64,000 bases of DNA from Salipiger profundus (GTDB lineage Bacteria > Pseudomonadota > Alphaproteobacteria > Rhodobacterales > Rhodobacteraceae), in the NCBI RefSeq assembly GCF_001969385.1, contig NZ_CP014796.1:62001-126000 (forward strand), given 5' to 3'. Under the pieces are notes generated by a model, which worked only from the letters and a program-made list of their open reading frames with translations, ran no database searches and was not told the DNA's origin. The position numbers and the translations under genes were made by a program. Below, piece by piece: positions 59,969-64,000 of this stretch (positions within the stretch are counted from its first letter, which is position 1; the number at the start of each line of letters is the position of its first letter).

Positions 59969-61348
59969 ATGGCTACACAGATTCTCATGCCCGCGCTCTC
60001 GCCCACGATGGAAGAGGGCACGCTGGCGAAATGGCTCGTGAAAGAGGGTGACACCGTCTCGTCGGGCGACATCCTCGCCGAGATCGAGACCGACAAGGCG
60101 ACGATGGAATTCGAAGCCGTCGACGAAGGCATCCTCGGCAAGATCCTCGTGGAAGAGGGCACGGAGGGCGTGAAGGTGAACACGCCCATCGCGGTGATGG
60201 TCGAGGAAGGCGAAAGCGTCGAGGACGCCGAGGCCGAGGCCCCCGCTGCCGGCGAGAGCGCCGCAGAGGAGCAGACCGAAGAGGCCGCCGCCCCCGCGAA
60301 GGCCGCCGAGCCCGAGAGCAAGGTGCCCGCCGCGGCAGCCTCGCCCGACTGGCCCGAAGGCACCGAGATGAAGTCGCAGACCGTGCGCGAGGCGCTGCGC
60401 GACGCGATGGCCGAAGAGATGCGCTCCGACGCCAACGTCTACGTTATGGGCGAGGAAGTCGCCGAGTACGAGGGCGCCTACAAGGTGACCCAGGGCCTGC
60501 TCGACGAGTTCGGCGCGAAGCGCGTGGTCGACACGCCGATCACCGAGCACGGCTTTGCCGGCATCGGCGTCGGCGCGGCCTTTGGCGGGCTGAAGCCCGT
60601 CGTCGAGTTCATGACCTTCAACTTCGCGATGCAGGCGATCGACCAGATCATCAACTCGGCGGCCAAGACGCTCTACATGTCCGGCGGCCAGATGGGCGCG
60701 CCCATGGTGTTCCGCGGTCCCAACGGTGCGGCGGCCCGCGTCGGCGCGCAGCACAGCCAGGACTACGCGGCATGGTACGCGATGATCCCCGGTCTCAAGG
60801 TGGCGATGCCCTACTCGGCGGCGGACGCCAAGGGCCTGCTGAAGTCGGCCATCCGTGACCCGAACCCGGTGATCTTCCTCGAGAACGAGATCCTCTACGG
60901 CAAGTCCTTCGAGGTTCCGGTGCTCGACGACTTCACCGTGCCCTTCGGCAAGGCGAAGATCTGGCGCGAAGGCTCCGACGTGACCATCGTGAGCTTCGGC
61001 ATCGGCATGACCTACGCGCTTCAGGCCGCCGAGCAGCTCGCGGAAGAGGGTGTCGAGGCCGAGGTCATCGACCTGCGCACGCTGCGGCCGCTCGACTACG
61101 GCACGGTGATCGAGTCGGTGAAGAAGACCAACCGCTGCGTCACGGTCGAAGAGGGTTTCCCCGTCGGCTCCATCGGCAACCACCTGGGTGCCTACATCAT
61201 GCAGAACGCCTTCGATTATCTCGATGCGCCGGTGATCAACTGCGCCGGCAAGGACGTTCCCATGCCCTATGCCGCCAACCTCGAGAAGCACGCGCTGGTG
61301 ACCACCGCCGAGGTGATCGAGGCGGTCAAGCAGGTGACCTACCGGTGA
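59969..61348 (+). CDS. pdhB: Pyruvate dehydrogenase E1 component, beta subunit with N-terminal lipoyl domain
   Basis: 459 residues, about 130 more than the minimal E1-beta because of an N-terminal lipoyl domain (~1-80, lipoyl Lys in [17 protein letters not shown]) and an Ala/Glu-rich linker (~85-130). The E1-beta core follows: [60 protein letters not shown] and [23 protein letters not shown] precedes the ATG, 20 bases after the pdhA stop. A lipoyl-bearing E1-beta is the usual alphaproteobacterial form. Confidence 0.97.
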   Translation: MATQILMPALSPTMEEGTLAKWLVKEGDTVSSGDILAEIETDKATMEFEAVDEGILGKILVEEGTEGVKVNTPIAVMVEEGESVEDAEAEAPAAGESAAEEQTEEAAAPAKAAEPESKVPAAAASPDWPEGTEMKSQTVREALRDAMAEEMRSDANVYVMGEEVAEYEGAYKVTQGLLDEFGAKRVVDTPITEHGFAGIGVGAAFGGLKPVVEFMTFNFAMQAIDQIINSAAKTLYMSGGQMGAPMVFRGPNGAAARVGAQHSQDYAAWYAMIPGLKVAMPYSAADAKGLLKSAIRDPNPVIFLENEILYGKSFEVPVLDDFTVPFGKAKIWREGSDVTIVSFGIGMTYALQAAEQLAEEGVEAEVIDLRTLRPLDYGTVIESVKKTNRCVTVEEGFPVGSIGNHLGAYIMQNAFDYLDAPVINCAGKDVPMPYAANLEKHALVTTAEVIEAVKQVTYR

Positions 61349-61608
61349 GCCCGGTCGAGGTCATCGGGCGCGACGTCGCACGCGAAGCCTACCGCGTCCG
61401 GGTGGACGCGGACGGGCACGCGCGGACGGCGTTCGTGCCCGAGTGCCTCATGGAAACGCTGCGCCCGGGCGAGCGCCCGAGCCACCAGGAAGCCTATGAA
61501 TGGATCGCCGCCCATCGCGGCAAGATCGAGAAAGCCGTGATCGCACGGGCCGCGGCGCGCGCGCCGCGCCCGCCCTACGATCTCGTGACCCTCGCCGAGG
61601 AGAGCTGA
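61345..61608 (+). CDS. Small conserved protein between pdhB and pdhC
   Basis: 87 residues from a GTG at 61345 that overlaps the pdhB stop (GTGA). A compact alpha/beta pattern ([20 protein letters not shown], then [20 protein letters not shown]) loosely recalls DUF1488-type small proteins, but I cannot assign it firmly. No cysteines, no signal. Its place inside the pdh operon and tight spacing (4 bases to pdhC) suggest a role linked to the complex; that is inference only. Confidence 0.75.
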   Translation: MSPVEVIGRDVAREAYRVRVDADGHARTAFVPECLMETLRPGERPSHQEAYEWIAAHRGKIEKAVIARAAARAPRPPYDLVTLAEES

Positions 61609-61612
61609 ACAG

Positions 61613-62962
61613 ATGCCCACCGAAATCCTGATGCCCGCCCTGTCGCCCACCATGGAGGAAGGCACGCTGGCCAAATGGCTGGTCAAGGAAGGCGACGAAG
61701 TGAATTCCGGCGACATTCTCGCCGAGATCGAAACCGACAAGGCCACGATGGAATTCGAGGCGGTGGACGAAGGCACCATCGGCAAGATCCTCATCGACGA
61801 GGGCACCGAGGGCGTGAAGGTGAACACCCCCATCGCCGTGCTGCTGGAAGAGGGCGAAAGCGCCGACGACATCGACAGCGCGTCGTCCTCCCCTGCCCCG
61901 GCGGCCACCACCGACGAAAGCGCCGCCCCCGAGAAGGAGGCCGAGAAGGCCGCCGCCGCGACCCCCTCGGCCCCGGCCGGCCCCGCCACGCCTGCGCCTG
62001 CCGCGCCGCAGGATGCCGACGGCAAGCGCATCTTCGCGACCCCGCTGGCGCGCCGCATCGCCGCCGACAAGGGGCTCGACCTGACGCAGGTGAAGGGCTC
62101 GGGCCCGCACGGCCGGATCGTGAAGGCCGACGTCGAGGCCGCGCAGCCCGGCAAGGCCGAGGCCGCCGCGCCCGAAGCCAAGGCCGCGCCCGCCGAGAAG
62201 AAGGCCGCCGACGCCGCCGTCATGCCCGCAGGCCCCTCGGCCGACGCGGTCAAGAAGATGTACGAGGGCCGCGACTACGAAGAGGTCAAGCTCGACGGCA
62301 TGCGCCGCACGGTGGCAAGCCGCCTGACCGAGGCCAAGCAGACCATCCCGCACTTCTACCTGCGCCGCGAGATCAAGCTCGACGCGCTGCTGAAGTTCCG
62401 CTCGCAGCTCAACAAGCAGCTCGAGGGGCGCGGCGTGAAGCTGTCGGTCAACGACTTCATCATCAAGGCCAGCGCGCTGGCGCTGCAGAGCGTGCCCGAC
62501 GCCAACGCCGTCTGGGCGGGCGACCGGATGCTGAAGCTCACGCCCTCGGATGTCGCGGTCGCCGTGGCGGTCGACGGCGGGCTCTTCACGCCGGTGCTGA
62601 AGGATGCCGAGATGAAGTCGCTCTCGGCGCTCTCGGCCGAGATGAAGGACCTTGCCACCCGCGCCCGCGACCGCAAGCTCGCGCCGCATGAATACGTCGG
62701 TGGCAGCTTCGCGATCTCCAACCTCGGGATGTATGGCATCGACAACTTCGACGCGGTCATCAACCCGCCGCACGGCGCGATCCTCGCCGTCGGCGCGGGC
62801 GTCAAGAAGCCGGTCGTCGGCGACGACGGCGAGCTGACCGTGGCGACCGTGATGTCGGTCACCCTTTCCGTGGATCACCGGGTCATCGACGGCGCGCTCG
62901 GGGCCGAGCTGCTCAAGGCGATCGCCGAGAACCTGGAGAACCCGATGGTGATGCTGGCCTGA
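61613..62962 (+). CDS. pdhC: Pyruvate dehydrogenase E2, dihydrolipoyl acetyltransferase
   Basis: 449 residues. N-terminal lipoyl domain (~1-80, [17 protein letters not shown]), Ala/Pro linker, peripheral-subunit-binding domain (~135-172: [20 protein letters not shown]), second linker and the catalytic acyltransferase domain (~215-449) with the active-site motif [20 protein letters not shown]. Forms the core of the complex and passes acetyl to CoA. The lipoyl domain differs from that of PdhB at only 14 of the first 88 residues. E3 (lpd) is not in the window. Confidence 0.98.
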   Translation: MPTEILMPALSPTMEEGTLAKWLVKEGDEVNSGDILAEIETDKATMEFEAVDEGTIGKILIDEGTEGVKVNTPIAVLLEEGESADDIDSASSSPAPAATTDESAAPEKEAEKAAAATPSAPAGPATPAPAAPQDADGKRIFATPLARRIAADKGLDLTQVKGSGPHGRIVKADVEAAQPGKAEAAAPEAKAAPAEKKAADAAVMPAGPSADAVKKMYEGRDYEEVKLDGMRRTVASRLTEAKQTIPHFYLRREIKLDALLKFRSQLNKQLEGRGVKLSVNDFIIKASALALQSVPDANAVWAGDRMLKLTPSDVAVAVAVDGGLFTPVLKDAEMKSLSALSAEMKDLATRARDRKLAPHEYVGGSFAISNLGMYGIDNFDAVINPPHGAILAVGAGVKKPVVGDDGELTVATVMSVTLSVDHRVIDGALGAELLKAIAENLENPMVMLA

Positions 62963-62989
62963 TCTGTCTGTCGGCCGGACATCGCTCGG

Positions 62990-63024
62990 AACGCCCGCCG
63001 CCCACCGGCGGGCGTTTCCTTTTT
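62990..63024 (+). terminator. Rho-independent terminator of the pdh operon
   Basis: Eleven-base-pair stem AACGCCCGCCG / CGGCGGGCGTT (62990-63000 with 63006-63016), five-base loop, then TTTCCTTTTTC. Located 28 bases after the pdhC stop. Confidence 0.9.
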
Positions 63025-63175
63025 CGGGGATGTATGTTTTCGCGTCATGGCACCCTTGCAGCTTTGGCGGGTTGTGCGCGCCCCCCGCGCTTCGTTAGCG
63101 TTGGTCATGCTGCGATGCGGCAGGTTTCGCACGCCTGACGCCCCCGCCAGCCCCCCGTCCTGCCGGAGTAGATCC

Positions 63176-64000
63176 ATGACCTTCACCGACCGCCAGGCCC
63201 GCCTGACGATCCTGTCCCTCGCGCTTGGGGCCTTCGCCATCGGCGTCACCGAGTTCGCCGCGATGGGACTTCTCCCCTATTACGCCGCCGACCTCGGCGT
63301 CTCGGAGCCGGCCGCGGGCTACGCGGTGAGCGGCTACGCCATCGGCGTGGTGGTGGGCGCGCCGGTGCTCGCGGTGCTGGGCTCGATGCTGCCGCGCAAG
63401 CTGCTGCTGATCCTGCTGATGGCCTTCTTCATGATCGCCAACGTCGGCACCGCGCTCGCGCCGGAGCTCGACACGTTGGTGATCGCCCGGGTGCTGGGCG
63501 GGCTGCCGCATGGCGCCTTTCTCGGGATCGGGATGCTGTTCGCCGCCGAGATGATGCCCGAGGGCCGCAAGGCCGCGGGCGTGGCGCAGGTGCTCATGGG
63601 GCTGACGGTGGCCAACGTCATCGGCGTGCCGGCGGCAGGCTTCATCGGCCAGACCATCGGCTGGCGCTGGTGCTTCGCGGCGGTGGCCGTGCTTGCCGCC
63701 GCCTCGGCGCTGATGATCGCCCGCGTCGCACCGCAGCCGGAGGAAGGGCACAACACCAACCCTCTGCGCGAGCTCTCGGCGCTGGCCAACCGCGCGATCT
63801 GGCTCACGCTTGCCGTCGGCGCCATCGGCTTCGGCGCGGTCTTCGCGGTCTACTCCTACTTCTCCGCCGCGCTCATCTCGGCCGCCGAGGCGCCCTCCTG
63901 GGCGATCCCGCTGGGACTGTCAGGCTTCGGCGTCGGCGCGACGCTGGGCAACTACTACGCCGGCATGCTGGCGAACTGGTCGCGGCTCGGCGGCGCGCTG
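63176..64000 (+). CDS. DHA1-type MFS efflux transporter, 3' end outside window
   Basis: First 275 residues of an MFS permease, open to the window edge. Start at the ATG at 63176 (MTFTDRQARLTILSLALGAF). AIGVTEFAAMGLLPYYAADL in helix 1, AAGYAVSGYAIGVVVGAPVL in helix 2 and the motif LGSMLPRKLLLILLMAFF correspond to the arabinose-efflux/drug-efflux (DHA1, AraJ/Cmx-like) branch; IARVLGGLPHGAFLGIGMLF is helix 4. Substrate unknown. Separated from the pdh operon by the terminator and about 150 bases without further features. Confidence 0.9.
   Translation, partial: MTFTDRQARLTILSLALGAFAIGVTEFAAMGLLPYYAADLGVSEPAAGYAVSGYAIGVVVGAPVLAVLGSMLPRKLLLILLMAFFMIANVGTALAPELDTLVIARVLGGLPHGAFLGIGMLFAAEMMPEGRKAAGVAQVLMGLTVANVIGVPAAGFIGQTIGWRWCFAAVAVLAAASALMIARVAPQPEEGHNTNPLRELSALANRAIWLTLAVGAIGFGAVFAVYSYFSAALISAAEAPSWAIPLGLSGFGVGATLGNYYAGMLANWSRLGGAL

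Overview
The window is GC-rich, densely coded chromosomal DNA with no insertion sequence, prophage, CRISPR array, tRNA or rRNA gene that I could find. Gene content points to an alphaproteobacterium of the Rhodobacteraceae (Roseobacter group). The supporting features are a pyruvate dehydrogenase operon whose E1-beta carries a lipoyl domain, purA next to small DUF6524- and DUF2842-like genes, a DUF1127 protein, an hflK-hflC-DUF2065-degP block, and a GC-rich 3'-end repeat of a kind I associate with this family. All assignments are from reading the sequence; no database search was run.

Layout. 0-1.25 kb: end of a metal-chelate/cobalamin-type ABC ATPase overlapping a binding protein that lacks a signal peptide. 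1.4-3 kb: TatD nuclease and a PhnP-like metallo-beta-lactamase. 3.1-9.2 kb: AEC carrier, DUF6524-like protein, purA, DUF2842-like protein, MHS-type MFS carrier, YciB, MgtC-like protein. 9.3-17.4 kb: ftsY, a lytic transglycosylase, an AlkB-like di-iron membrane oxygenase, a small exported protein, xseA, purD and a conserved unknown. 17.4-28.1 kb: dps, 5-formyl-THF cyclo-ligase with mgtE, guanine deaminase, an atypical SDR, two tandem CAP lipoproteins, 8-oxoguanine-deaminase-like amidohydrolase, hisN, an XRE regulator, a quinone oxidoreductase and a LysR regulator. 28.2-36.7 kb: DUF1127, Bax-inhibitor-1 family protein, pabC/pabB, rpmG, RNase P RNA, two alpha/beta hydrolases, SnoaL-like and VOC proteins, yebC. 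36.9-39.6 kb: a DUF4130-UdgX fusion and a radical SAM protein forming an operon behind a LexA-type box. 39.7-47.5 kb: GATase, HTH regulator with membrane partner, SLC13 permease, YmdB-like phosphoesterase, ferredoxin, PG-binding lipoprotein, P5C reductase-like protein. 47.6-55 kb: degP, a globin-coupled chemoreceptor, DUF2065, hflC, hflK, gor. 55.2-64 kb: rpiA, sdaA, GNAT with XRE-cupin regulator, pdhA-pdhB-orf-pdhC, and the start of a DHA1-type MFS efflux protein.

How it fits together. Most genes are housekeeping: purine synthesis and salvage (purA, purD, guaD, 8-oxoguanine deaminase), folate/pABA (pabB/pabC, FTHF cyclo-ligase), central carbon (pdh, sdaA, rpiA), envelope quality control (hflKC, degP), redox (gor, ferredoxin, dps) and nucleic acid maintenance (xseA, rnpB, ftsY). 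The most interesting part is the apparently SOS-controlled radical SAM/DUF4130-UdgX pair. Next come several clear but unassigned operator-like inverted repeats (before pdhA, before the XRE-cupin gene, before an HTH/membrane-protein pair) and a four-copy 3'-end repeat. No gap between genes exceeds about 300 bases; the repeats, promoters and terminators I could support are listed separately.
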